Assembly: GCA_022648295.1 (NCBI GenBank)
Contig: JALCME010000009.1
Coordinates: 1 to 64,000 of the forward strand
DNA length: 64,000 nt
Direction: 5' to 3'
Source: Bacteroides sp.
GTDB taxonomy: Bacteria; Bacteroidota; Bacteroidia; Bacteroidales; Bacteroidaceae
The number at the start of each line of letters is the position of its first letter. Positions within the stretch are counted from its first letter, which is position 1. A program made the translations under genes and the position numbers. Below are positions 36,681 to 45,162 of the stretch, piece after piece. The notes beneath the pieces are model-generated. The model worked only from the letters and a program-made list of their open reading frames with translations. It was not told the origin of the DNA and did not search any database.

Positions 36681-37778
36681 TTATAAACTCAAAAAAGCAC
36701 TCGCCCATGGTTGCCAATCATAATATCTCACTTTCAATCTCAACTTAATTTTCCGCATTAAATTCAAAGGCTTAGGTTTGATCCTGCCACTAAAGCGTGC
36801 AAGATAGTCGTTCACTGCATCTAAAACACGAGAAGACGATTTTCCGTCAAAATATCTTTCGTGTGTATATACATACGCACGGATATTTGCCATCAGTTTC
36901 TCGGGGCGTAAAATGGCTTGTTCAATCGCATCTTCAATGCCATTTGTTTCCAGTACATTCAACAAATGATTTCCCGGAGTCATATTACGGTAAGTAACCA
37001 CCGGCTTATTCATCAACATAAATTCAACAATAACAGAAGAGGTATCACACAATAATACATCAGCCTGATTCAATAAATCAGCATCTATCAGTCCCCCTTC
37101 ATGAAAAGTGACGTTCGGACATGCTTCCGATAACCTCCTGTAGTTTTCAATGACCTCAGCATCATCAAACATGGGATGAAAAGAAATAATCCAATTCCAT
37201 GACTTTTCATTCGATAGTCGGGCAATTGTTTCAAACAAATAAGGAGCGGAAGATATACCTTTCGTAAACGTCGACGAATATAAAATAGTTGGATGTTCAC
37301 GCCGGACATTCCGATTTCGTCCTTTTGTAAATCCATCCACTTTACACCAACCCGTTTCATAAACTTTGAAACAGCCATACTTATATTCCAATTCCTTAAA
37401 GGGAATGGTGCTGGTACTACCCTGAGTACAATAGACATCAAACCATCCACGAATCGAAAAGTGATCGTCCTTTTTATCTCCACGCTTATTAATGGGATAG
37501 CCATGAAATAACTCAACTTTAATCCCTGGAAAAAAATCATATATATAATTACCTGGAGTAAATACAGCAATTGGATCATACTCTTCTACTTCATGAATTG
37601 TATGCAATTGTTCTTCCTCCTTTCTTAATAAGATAGGACAAGAAGGCTCTATAAACCACGCCACTTGATCCCCCCTACGCCTAATTTCATCTTGAAGCGG
37701 CCGAAGAATTGGATAAGAATACGCAACCGAAACAAAAAACAAATAGTGTTTCCCCATATACAAAAGCTTCATACTCAT
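36681..37778 (-). CDS. CDP-glycerol glycerophosphotransferase-like protein (second copy)
   Basis: The 365 residues are homologous to the protein at 26212-27264 and share its blocks: VFTPGNYIYDFFPGIKVELF, FHGYPINKRGDKKDD near 90-104, ILYSSTFTKGIS near 164-175, ISFHPMFDD and LCDTSSVIVEFMLMNKPVV. These are the TagF-type CDP-alcohol phosphotransferase motifs. It opens the minus-strand glycan operon. Two diverged members in one region suggest two phospho-alcohol additions or linkages, or different acceptors for the same CDP donor. The Met may instead be two codons later. Confidence 0.82.
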   Translation of the reverse strand: MSMKLLYMGKHYLFFVSVAYSYPILRPLQDEIRRRGDQVAWFIEPSCPILLRKEEEQLHTIHEVEEYDPIAVFTPGNYIYDFFPGIKVELFHGYPINKRGDKKDDHFSIRGWFDVYCTQGSTSTIPFKELEYKYGCFKVYETGWCKVDGFTKGRNRNVRREHPTILYSSTFTKGISSAPYLFETIARLSNEKSWNWIISFHPMFDDAEVIENYRRLSEACPNVTFHEGGLIDADLLNQADVLLCDTSSVIVEFMLMNKPVVTYRNMTPGNHLLNVLETNGIEDAIEQAILRPEKLMANIRAYVYTHERYFDGKSSSRVLDAVNDYLARFSGRIKPKPLNLMRKIKLRLKVRYYDWQPWASAFLSL

Positions 37779-38063
37779 CTAGTATTTAATAGCAAATACA
37801 GATTTAATTTTCAATATTAATTTAACATCTTACACTAAATTCTAAGATTTAGTTTTTTAACTCTCTTCTTAAAATACAAAAAATAGCCATTTACTGCATT
37901 CTTCCATAAATATATTGAGGCAAAAACCTTTAATTTTCTCGCAATTCCCCGCTATGCTCTCTTTTTAAAGACAGCTTTTCTACATTTTTCCATGCCTCAA
38001 ATAAAAAAATACAAAAGTAGACAATATTTGCCTAGACAACAATCCATTTTCTATTTTTCTCAT
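37779..38063. other. AT-rich divergent intergenic region
   Basis: This separates the minus-strand glycan operon from pdxB. It is AT-rich, and no gene or exact minus-strand TAnnTTTG box was found for the glycan operon. Confidence 0.4.
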
Positions 38064-38071
38064 TATATTTG
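38064..38071 (+). promoter_or_regulatory. -7 box for pdxB (TATATTTG)
   Basis: This is an exact TAnnTTTG match, 24 bases before the ATG at 38096. Confidence 0.55.
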
Positions 38072-38095
38072 TTGTATTGATAATGAAAATAAGAA

Positions 38096-39151
38096 ATGAA
38101 AGTTATTGTTGATGATAAAATACCTTTTATAAGAGAAGCTATTGAACAAATTGCCGATGAAGTGATTTATGCTCCGGGAAAAAAGTTTACTCCAGAGTTA
38201 GTAAATGATGCAAATGCATTAATCATAAGGACCCGTACCAAGTGCAACCAAGAACTATTGGAGAAGAGTCAGGTCCGCTTTATAGCCACAGCAACAATCG
38301 GATTCGACCATATCGACACGAAATTCTGCGACAAAGCGGGTATTACCTGGACAAATGCACCCGGCTGCAATTCCGCTTCGGTGGCACAATACTTACAGTC
38401 ATCACTTCTACTCTTAAAACAATTAAAAGACAAGAACTTAACAGAAATGACCATTGGTATTATAGGTGTAGGGAATGTTGGCAGTAAAGTGGCAGAAGTA
38501 GCCAAAAAGTTAGGAATGACAGTCCTCCTAAATGATCTACCCCGAGAAGACCATGAAAACAATACTTCCTTTAGTTCTTTACAAACATTAGTTGAAAAGT
38601 GTGATATTCTCACATTCCACACTCCCCTATATAAGGAAGGGAGATACAAAACATACCATTTGGCCGATAGTAGCTTTTTTCATTCTTTGAAACGTCACCC
38701 GGTCATCATTAATACTTCACGAGGGGAAGTGATAGACACCTCTGCTTTATTGAACGCACTAGATGCCGGACTAGTTTCAGACGCAATTATTGATGTCTGG
38801 GAAAATGAGCCGGATATTAACCCATCCCTATTAAAGAAAGCATTCATAAGTACTCCTCACATTGCCGGATATTCAGCAGACGGAAAAGCTAATGCCACGC
38901 GAATGTCTCTTGACGCACTCTGCCATTACTTTGGCATAATTCCAAATTATCAAATCAATCCACCGCTTCCGGAAAGCCAAAATCTCACGGTATCTTGCAT
39001 GGAAGAAGCTTATTTGCAAATGTATGATCCACGAAGAGACAGTGAAGCATTAAAACAACAACCGGACACTTTTGAAAGGCTAAGAGGAAACTATCCGCTA
39101 CGACGGGAAGAAACAGCTTATACTATCCACATCAATCCCGAAAAGCACTAA
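38096..39151 (+). CDS. pdxB: erythronate-4-phosphate dehydrogenase
   Basis: This enzyme of the DXP-independent pyridoxal phosphate pathway oxidises 4-phosphoerythronate to 2-oxo-3-hydroxy-4-phosphobutanoate with NAD. The 351 residues show the D-2-hydroxyacid dehydrogenase fold: TNAPGCNSASVAQY near 87-100, the NAD loop GIIGVGNVGSKVAEVAKKLG near 120-139, and DVWENEPDIN near 239-248. The C-terminal extension after about residue 285 is the dimerisation domain that separates PdxB from other dehydrogenases. It stands alone behind a clear promoter and is followed by a palindromic element. Confidence 0.93.
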   Translation: MKVIVDDKIPFIREAIEQIADEVIYAPGKKFTPELVNDANALIIRTRTKCNQELLEKSQVRFIATATIGFDHIDTKFCDKAGITWTNAPGCNSASVAQYLQSSLLLLKQLKDKNLTEMTIGIIGVGNVGSKVAEVAKKLGMTVLLNDLPREDHENNTSFSSLQTLVEKCDILTFHTPLYKEGRYKTYHLADSSFFHSLKRHPVIINTSRGEVIDTSALLNALDAGLVSDAIIDVWENEPDINPSLLKKAFISTPHIAGYSADGKANATRMSLDALCHYFGIIPNYQINPPLPESQNLTVSCMEEAYLQMYDPRRDSEALKQQPDTFERLRGNYPLRREETAYTIHINPEKH

Positions 39152-39173
39152 TAAAGTAGTAATATTTACTTAT

Positions 39174-39271
39174 TACCATCTCCGTACTTTCTTCGCATTT
39201 TTACGCTCCAGCTTGTCGCAACAGAGGTAAAGACAAAGCGAAGATGGTACGAAGGAAGTACGGAGATGGTA
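39174..39271. repeat. 98-bp palindromic element (long hairpin)
   Basis: The left arm (39174-39195) and right arm (39250-39271) pair over 16 perfect bases, one wobble and 5 more bases. The arms begin TACCATCTCCGTACTT. The 54-base interior holds further pairings (TTGTC with GACAA, TTCGC with GCGAA) and a second TACCATC copy in reverse orientation. It lies between convergent pdxB and purN. It could act as a bidirectional terminator, or be a small mobile palindrome of the REP/MITE type. Confidence 0.65.
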
Positions 39272-39327
39272 GGGACTTGGTATGAAGAAGTCCTTAATTC
39301 ATAAAAAACAAATAATTAAGTAAAAAA

Positions 39328-39900
39328 TTAGACCTTGAGCAAAAGCTCTTCTATAATTTCTGGATAATATTTATATTCCAGTACATGAACTCTCTTGGCC
39401 ACATCCTCCGAGGTGTCTTCTGGAGCAACAGGACAAGTTGCCTGAAAGATAACGGTCCCTTCATCAAATCGTTCATTTATATAATGTATGGTAATGCCTG
39501 TTTCTTTCTCACCCGCTGCAACAACAGCCTGATGCACATGATCACCATACATGCCTTTCCCTCCAAACTTTGGCAATAAAGAAGGATGTATATTTATAAT
39601 TTTATTAGGATAAGCATTCAAAATGCAATCTGGTACCCGGGCTAAAAAACCGGCGAGAACAATAAAATCAATATCATAATCGCGCAACATAGAAAGAATA
39701 TGAGTTCCATCCTCCCATTCACTCTTGCTCAAACAACTATAAGGAACTTGAAGTGCCTGTGCCCGTGTCAACACAAACGCACTCTGACTATTAGATAATA
39801 CCAAATTAACCTGAGCTAAATCACCCTTTTTAAAATGGCGGATAATATTTTCTGCATTCGAACCATTTCCCGAAGCAAAAACAGCGATACTTTTCTTCAT
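39328..39900 (-). CDS. purN: phosphoribosylglycinamide formyltransferase
   Basis: PurN transfers the formyl group of 10-formyl-THF to GAR in purine synthesis. The 190 residues match the family. The N-terminal SIAVFASGNGSNAENII binds the phosphate, IINIHPSLLPKF near 100-111 holds the catalytic Asn and His, and the Asp in INERFDEGTVIFQ near 139-151 completes the triad. It is transcribed away from acpP. No exact promoter box is visible in the 150-base divergent spacer. Confidence 0.95.
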   Translation of the reverse strand: MKKSIAVFASGNGSNAENIIRHFKKGDLAQVNLVLSNSQSAFVLTRAQALQVPYSCLSKSEWEDGTHILSMLRDYDIDFIVLAGFLARVPDCILNAYPNKIINIHPSLLPKFGGKGMYGDHVHQAVVAAGEKETGITIHYINERFDEGTVIFQATCPVAPEDTSEDVAKRVHVLEYKYYPEIIEELLLKV

Positions 39901-40050
39901 TAAACCCTCCTATCAGTGCACAAAACAGTGAAAAATGTGCAAAACGATGCATTTAATTCATCAAATATTTGCTCGGAACAATAAATATTTATTCCTTTGC
40001 ACCGCAAAATTAAAGAAATAAAACTAATTATTAATTAAAAACTTAAAGTT

Positions 40051-40287
40051 ATGTCTGAAATTGCATCAAGAGTGAAAGCGATTATCGTCGACAAATTAGG
40101 CGTTGAAGAATCAGAAGTTACAACCGAAGCTAGCTTCACTAATGATTTAGGAGCTGATTCTCTTGACACTGTAGAACTTATCATGGAATTCGAAAAAGAA
40201 TTCGGTATTTCTATTCCCGACGACCAAGCTGAAAAGATTGGCACTGTAGGCGATGCCGTATCTTATATCGAGGAACACGCTAAGTAA
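40051..40287 (+). CDS. acpP: acyl carrier protein
   Basis: This 78-residue acidic protein carries growing acyl chains on a phosphopantetheine attached to Ser37 in [17 protein letters not shown]. Length and helix pattern are typical. It lies 18 bases before fabF, as in most Bacteroidota. A near-match promoter box (TTCCTTTG at 39992-39999) lies about 50 bases upstream. Confidence 0.98.
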   Translation: MSEIASRVKAIIVDKLGVEESEVTTEASFTNDLGADSLDTVELIMEFEKEFGISIPDDQAEKIGTVGDAVSYIEEHAK

Positions 40288-40305
40288 ATTTATCCATTCA
40301 TTAAT

Positions 40306-41568
40306 ATGGAATTAAAAAGAGTTGTAGTAACAGGTCTCGGCGCCATTACTCCTATTGGCAACAGCATGCCCGAATTTTGGGAAAATCTCGTGAATGGGGT
40401 TAGTGGAGCAGGACCTATTACTTATTTCGACGCATCCCTTTTCAAGACCCAATTCGCATGTGAAGTCAAAGGCTTTGATGTAACCAAATATATCGATCGT
40501 AAAGAAGCCCGTAAAATGGACTTATATACACAATATGCTGTTGCCGTAAGCAAAGATGCGATAGAAGATTCAGGGCTTGACACAGAAAAAGAGGATTTAA
40601 ATAGAATAGGTGTTATCTTTGGCGCCGGTATTGGTGGAATACATACATTTGAAGAAGAAGTAGGATACTACTTCACTCACAAAGATCAAGGTCCTAGATT
40701 TAATCCGTTTTTCATCCCTAAAATGATTTCGGATATTGCAGCCGGACAAATTTCTATAATGTATGGGTTCCATGGACCCAATTATGCGACATGTTCCGCT
40801 TGTGCAACGTCCACAAATGCAATAGCCGACGCTTACAATTTAATTCGCTTGGGTAAAGCTAACGCTATTATAGCAGGGGGTTCGGAAGCCGCTATATCAG
40901 AAGGTGGAGTAGGAGGTTTCAATGCAATGCATGCCATATCCACCCGTAACGATTCAGCAGAAACGGCATCGCGCCCATTTAGCGCCAGCCGTGACGGATT
41001 CGTAATGGGTGAAGGAGGAGGCTGCCTTGTTCTCGAAGAACTGGAACATGCCAAGGCCCGCGGCGCACAAATTTATGCAGAAATAGGAGGAGTAGGAATG
41101 TCCGCCGATGCCTATCACGTAACAGCTTCTCATCCTGAAGGATTAGGAGCCAAGTTAGTCATGCTAAATGCACTGGAAGACGCAGAATTGAAACCAGAAG
41201 ATGTAGATTACATTAATGTTCACGGTACATCTACACCTGTTGGTGACATCTCCGAAGCAAAAGCAATAATAGATGTTTTTGGGCAACACGCCTATAAATT
41301 AAACATCAGTTCTACGAAATCAATGACCGGACACCTGCTGGGTGCTGCAGGTGCCGTAGAAGCTATTGCCTGTATTTTAGCTATAAAGAACAGCATTGTA
41401 CCTCCAACGATCAATCACGAGGAGGGAGATAATGACGAGAATATTGATTATGATCTCAACTTTACATTCAATAAAGCGCAAAAACGCGAAGTTAATGTAG
41501 CTCTGTCCAATACCTTTGGATTTGGAGGTCATAATGCATGTGTAATTCTAAAGAAATACGCAGAATAG
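40306..41568 (+). CDS. fabF: beta-ketoacyl-ACP synthase II
   Basis: This enzyme condenses malonyl-ACP with acyl-ACP in fatty-acid elongation. The 420 residues show the thiolase fold with the Cys-His-His triad. The Cys lies in CSACATSTNAIADAY near 165, the first His in VHGTSTPVGD near 305, and the second in KSMTGHLLGAAGAVE near 345. The glycine-rich GGHNACVIL near the end closes the active site. acpP is upstream and rnc follows six bases after the stop, forming an acpP-fabF-rnc operon. Confidence 0.97.
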   Translation: MELKRVVVTGLGAITPIGNSMPEFWENLVNGVSGAGPITYFDASLFKTQFACEVKGFDVTKYIDRKEARKMDLYTQYAVAVSKDAIEDSGLDTEKEDLNRIGVIFGAGIGGIHTFEEEVGYYFTHKDQGPRFNPFFIPKMISDIAAGQISIMYGFHGPNYATCSACATSTNAIADAYNLIRLGKANAIIAGGSEAAISEGGVGGFNAMHAISTRNDSAETASRPFSASRDGFVMGEGGGCLVLEELEHAKARGAQIYAEIGGVGMSADAYHVTASHPEGLGAKLVMLNALEDAELKPEDVDYINVHGTSTPVGDISEAKAIIDVFGQHAYKLNISSTKSMTGHLLGAAGAVEAIACILAIKNSIVPPTINHEEGDNDENIDYDLNFTFNKAQKREVNVALSNTFGFGGHNACVILKKYAE

Positions 41569-41573
41569 TCGTC

Positions 41574-42446
41574 GTGCTACGTAATCAAATAAATAAAATA
41601 AGGCTCTTGTTCCATAAGGATAGAGAGTCTTATTTTTGTTTTTACCAGATACTGGGTTTTTTCCCACGTGATATTCATCTTTATAAACAGGCACTACTTC
41701 ATAAGTCTACCTCTATCCGTTCGGAAAAAGGATGCCCTCTTAATAATGAACGGCTGGAATTTCTGGGTGACGCCATCCTCGACGCCATTGTAGGAGACAT
41801 TGTGTACAAACACTTTGAGGGTCGGCGTGAAGGCTTTCTTACAAATACCCGTTCTAAAATTGTACAACGAGAAACGTTGAATAAACTGGCTGTGGAAATA
41901 GGCATAGATAAACTAGTAAAATATTCCACTCGATCTTCTTCCCATAATAGTTATATGTATGGCAATGCATTTGAAGCTTTTATTGGTGCAATATATCTGG
42001 ACCAAGGCTACGAACGGTGCAAACATTTTATGGAAGAAAGGATATTCAAGAATCACATCGATCTTGACAAGATGTCCCGCAAGGAAGTTAATTTCAAGTC
42101 AAAGCTGATTGAATGGAGTCAAAAGAATAAGGTTGAAGTTTCTTTTGAACTGATAGAACAATTTCTTGATGAAGATTATAATCCCATGTTCCGTACAGAG
42201 ATACTCATAGAAGGTATTTCCGCTGGTATTGGTGCTGGTTATTCCAAGAAAGAGTCACAACAAAATGCTGCACAGACTTCATTGAGAAGAATTAAGAATG
42301 ATAGTGTCTTTAAAAAGCTAATAGAAGAAACTAAAAATAAAGAAACGGTAGTAAATACTACTACATCAGACCACACCTTGTTAGAAGACAACAAAGAAGA
42401 AACATCATCCCAAGAAGAAGAATCCTCTATACAGCAGCCAGACTAA
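41574..42446 (+). CDS. rnc: ribonuclease III
   Basis: This endonuclease cleaves double-stranded RNA in rRNA and mRNA processing. The frame is open from an ATG at 41538 inside fabF, but the GTG at 41574 gives 290 residues starting (M)LRNQINKIRLLF, fits the family better and avoids a 31-base overlap. The RNase III signature NNERLEFLGDAILD lies near 57-70 and the second acidic site GNAFEAFIGAIYLD near 132-145. A double-stranded RNA-binding domain covers about 170-245. The last 45 residues are an unusual low-complexity, Glu/Ser/Thr-rich tail. It ends 10 bases from the convergent pfkA stop. Confidence 0.92.
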   Translation: MLRNQINKIRLLFHKDRESYFCFYQILGFFPRDIHLYKQALLHKSTSIRSEKGCPLNNERLEFLGDAILDAIVGDIVYKHFEGRREGFLTNTRSKIVQRETLNKLAVEIGIDKLVKYSTRSSSHNSYMYGNAFEAFIGAIYLDQGYERCKHFMEERIFKNHIDLDKMSRKEVNFKSKLIEWSQKNKVEVSFELIEQFLDEDYNPMFRTEILIEGISAGIGAGYSKKESQQNAAQTSLRRIKNDSVFKKLIEETKNKETVVNTTTSDHTLLEDNKEETSSQEEESSIQQPD

Positions 42447-42456
42447 AGTCATTTCT

Positions 42457-43476
42457 TTATCCGAAGCAAATCCCCATGCGCCGGCCTTGAATCACCAAAT
42501 CATTATCTTCTGTTACTAATTTCAATTTACCAGCCACCTCACTCAAAGGTACTGATGATATTTCACTTCCCTCCAATGTGACCATCCTTCCAAACTGTTG
42601 TTTCGCAATGAGTTCTGTAGCATGTCCTCCCATGCGTGTGGATAGATTTCTATCGAAAGGAGTTGGAGACCCTCCACGTTGAATATACCCCAACACGGTT
42701 TCACGAGTTTCAATACCTGTTTCTTGTTCAATCTCTTGTGCAATAAATTCAGCCGCATGCTTTCTCCCATCTGTTTCTATACCCTCAGCTACTACTACAA
42801 TGGAATATGGCTTGCCTTTTCGCAACCGGTTTAAAATAGTATCACCAATATTATGAATGTCATACGGAATTTCCGGTATTAAAATAACATCACCACCACC
42901 TGCCATACCAGAGTAAAGGGCTATCCATCCCGCTTTATGTCCCATAACCTCAATAACCATCACCCGCTTATGAGAACTTGCTGTAGAGTGCAGACGATCA
43001 ATCGCGTCGGTAGCAATACTTACGGCTGAATCGAACCCAAAAGAAAAATCAGTCCCCCATATATCATTATCAATGGTCTTTGGAACAGAAACGACATTTA
43101 TATCCATTGCCGACAGTTTCGCCGCAGTCTTTTGGGTTCCATTTCCACCTATACAGACGAGACATTCTATTCCCAGTTCCTTGATATTCTGTGCTATAAG
43201 TGCAGGTTTATTTTCATCCGATGTCATATTGCTTTTCTTAAAAGGCTTTTCACGAGAAGTACCTAGCACGGTTCCTCCGAGATTAAGCAGTCCAGATAAA
43301 GATTTATCTGTAAATAATTCCACCTCTTTCGTCAATAAACCCTGAAAACCACTATGAATGCCAACCACTTCAATTCCGTAATGATTAATAGCTGTTTTGC
43401 ACACTCCACGAATAGTCGCGTTGATGCCGGGGCAATCCCCACCCGAAGTCAAAATACCTATTCTCATAACATTCAT
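42457..43476 (-). CDS. pfkA: 6-phosphofructokinase
   Basis: The 339-residue phosphofructokinase phosphorylates fructose-6-phosphate. Motifs are ILTSGGDCPGINATIRG near 8-24, GGNGTQ near 110-115 and PKTIDND at 132-138. The Gly after N112 is the residue associated with ATP use, whereas K133 in PKTIDND is usual in PPi-type and group III enzymes. The position normally Asp or Glu (E. coli Asp103) is Asn here. It is therefore probably a group III-like ATP enzyme, with phosphodonor not certain. The start could be the Met at codon 4. It is divergent from the GH3-like gene. Confidence 0.9.
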   Translation of the reverse strand: MNVMRIGILTSGGDCPGINATIRGVCKTAINHYGIEVVGIHSGFQGLLTKEVELFTDKSLSGLLNLGGTVLGTSREKPFKKSNMTSDENKPALIAQNIKELGIECLVCIGGNGTQKTAAKLSAMDINVVSVPKTIDNDIWGTDFSFGFDSAVSIATDAIDRLHSTASSHKRVMVIEVMGHKAGWIALYSGMAGGGDVILIPEIPYDIHNIGDTILNRLRKGKPYSIVVVAEGIETDGRKHAAEFIAQEIEQETGIETRETVLGYIQRGGSPTPFDRNLSTRMGGHATELIAKQQFGRMVTLEGSEISSVPLSEVAGKLKLVTEDNDLVIQGRRMGICFG

Positions 43477-43558
43477 GCTTTAGATAAGTTCTGTTTTGTA
43501 CACGAACGTAAAGGTAGAAAAAAAAGAGAAAAAAGCTAGAGAAGCCAATAAATAAGAT

Positions 43559-43566
43559 TATTTTTG
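43559..43566 (+). promoter_or_regulatory. -7 box for the GH3-like gene (TATTTTTG)
   Basis: This is an exact TAnnTTTG match, 29 bases before the ATG at 43596. Confidence 0.5.
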
Positions 43567-43595
43567 CATCTTAAATAAGCTTGTCTAATTAAATA

Positions 43596-45107
43596 ATGAA
43601 TATTACAGCCCTGCTAAATAAGTTATACTTCACTCCCCGATTAAAAGAAATTGATTGCTATGCAGATCGAGCAGGAGAGCTACAGCAGCAAGTACTAAAC
43701 CGACTTGTTCAAACAGCCAAACACACAGAATGGGGGAGGAAATATGACTATAAAAGCATTTTAAACTACGAACACTTTAAGGAGAGGCTTCCCATCCAGA
43801 CTTACGAAGAGATAAAACCCTATGTGATGCGTCTTCGTAATGGAGAACAAAATTTACTTTGGCCCTCTCAAATACGTTGGTTTGCAAAATCATCGGGTAC
43901 CACAAATGATAAGAGTAAATTCTTACCTGTAAGTAAAGAGTCACTACACGACACTCACTTTCAAGGAGGAAAAGATGCTGTCGCTATTTATTTAGGACAA
44001 AATCCGGAGAGCTCTTTTTTTTCAGGAAAAGGCTTAATATTGGGAGGAAGCCACAGCCCAAACCTAAACTTTAAACACAGTTTAGTAGGTGACCTATCGG
44101 CCATACTCATACAAAATGTCAACCCAATGGTTAATTGCATCCGTGTACCAAGCAAGAAAATAGCTTTAATGAGCGATTTCGAAAGTAAAATGGAAGCTAT
44201 TGCCAATAAGACACTCCACACCAATGTAACTAATTTATCCGGCGTACCCTCATGGATGCTTGTACTCATCAAGCATATTCTTCACAAAACAGGGAAACAA
44301 TCTCTGGAAGAAGTCTGGCCCAACTTAGAAGTTTTTTTTCATGGCGGTGTGGCTTTTACTCCTTACAGGGAGCAATATAAAGAAGTAATCCGGTCCACTA
44401 ACATGCATTATGTAGAAACTTATAATGCTTCCGAAGGTTATTTTGGAACGCAGAATGATCAGAATGATCCATCGATGTTATTGATGGTGGACTATGGCAT
44501 ATTCTATGAATTTATTCCACTTGAAGATATAGGGACTGAATCTCCACGCATTTATCCGCTTGAAGAGGTGGAACTTAACAAGAATTATGCGATGGTCATT
44601 TCAACCTCTGCCGGTTTATGGCGCTACATGATTGGGGATACGGTTAAATTTACGAATAATCATCCTTATAAATTTATCATAACCGGGCGTACAAAGCACT
44701 TTATCAATGCATTCGGAGAAGAACTAATAGTAGATAATGCAGAAAAAGGATTGGCAAAAGCATGCACTTCCACAGGCGCTCAGGTTATTGATTATTCCGC
44801 CGCACCCGTTTTTATGGACGCTAACGCAAAATGCCGCCACCAATGGCTAATAGAATTTGCCCAAATGCCGGACAATCTCGAAAGTTTTTCCCGAATATTG
44901 GATGATACACTCAAAGCTATTAATTCGGATTACGAAGCCAAACGGCAGAACAATTTGGCATTACAACCTCTGGAAGTAATTGTCGCACGCAAAGGCTTAT
45001 TTCACGATTGGTTAGCTCAAAAAGGGAAGTTGGGTGGACAGCACAAAGTGCCCCGCCTGAGCAATACAAGAAAATATATAGAAGAAATGTTGGAACTAAA
45101 CGATTAG
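43596..45107 (+). CDS. GH3 auxin-responsive promoter family protein
   Basis: The 503 residues belong to the GH3 family of adenylate-forming acyl-amino-acid synthetases named from plants. The ATP-binding motif is seen as WFAKSSGTTNDKSKFLPVS near 103-121. The adenylate-site segment YNASEGYFGTQ lies near 277-287 and the hinge region IITGRTKHFINAFGEEL near 358-374. Plant members conjugate amino acids to jasmonate or auxin. Bacterial members are common in Bacteroidota but their acyl and amine substrates are unknown. The protein is cytosolic, behind its own promoter box, and lies 55 bases before cysS. Confidence 0.88.
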   Translation: MNITALLNKLYFTPRLKEIDCYADRAGELQQQVLNRLVQTAKHTEWGRKYDYKSILNYEHFKERLPIQTYEEIKPYVMRLRNGEQNLLWPSQIRWFAKSSGTTNDKSKFLPVSKESLHDTHFQGGKDAVAIYLGQNPESSFFSGKGLILGGSHSPNLNFKHSLVGDLSAILIQNVNPMVNCIRVPSKKIALMSDFESKMEAIANKTLHTNVTNLSGVPSWMLVLIKHILHKTGKQSLEEVWPNLEVFFHGGVAFTPYREQYKEVIRSTNMHYVETYNASEGYFGTQNDQNDPSMLLMVDYGIFYEFIPLEDIGTESPRIYPLEEVELNKNYAMVISTSAGLWRYMIGDTVKFTNNHPYKFIITGRTKHFINAFGEELIVDNAEKGLAKACTSTGAQVIDYSAAPVFMDANAKCRHQWLIEFAQMPDNLESFSRILDDTLKAINSDYEAKRQNNLALQPLEVIVARKGLFHDWLAQKGKLGGQHKVPRLSNTRKYIEEMLELND

Positions 45108-45162
45108 ACACATTACTTCAACCCTATATTTTATACGTTTCAATATATAAAGTTCAAAAGTT

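Noticed and set aside
37088..37579. 163-codon minus-strand frame within the second CDP-glycerol-phosphotransferase-like gene
   Set aside because: It lies in another frame of a well-supported gene on the same strand and shows no family motif.
39174..39271. CRISPR-like repeats
   Set aside because: The repeats form one palindrome, not regularly spaced direct repeats, and no cas genes are present. No other array was seen in the window.
43596..45107. Plant-derived gene transfer (GH3)
   Set aside because: GH3-family proteins are widespread in Bacteroidota, so the plant name of the family is not evidence of recent transfer.
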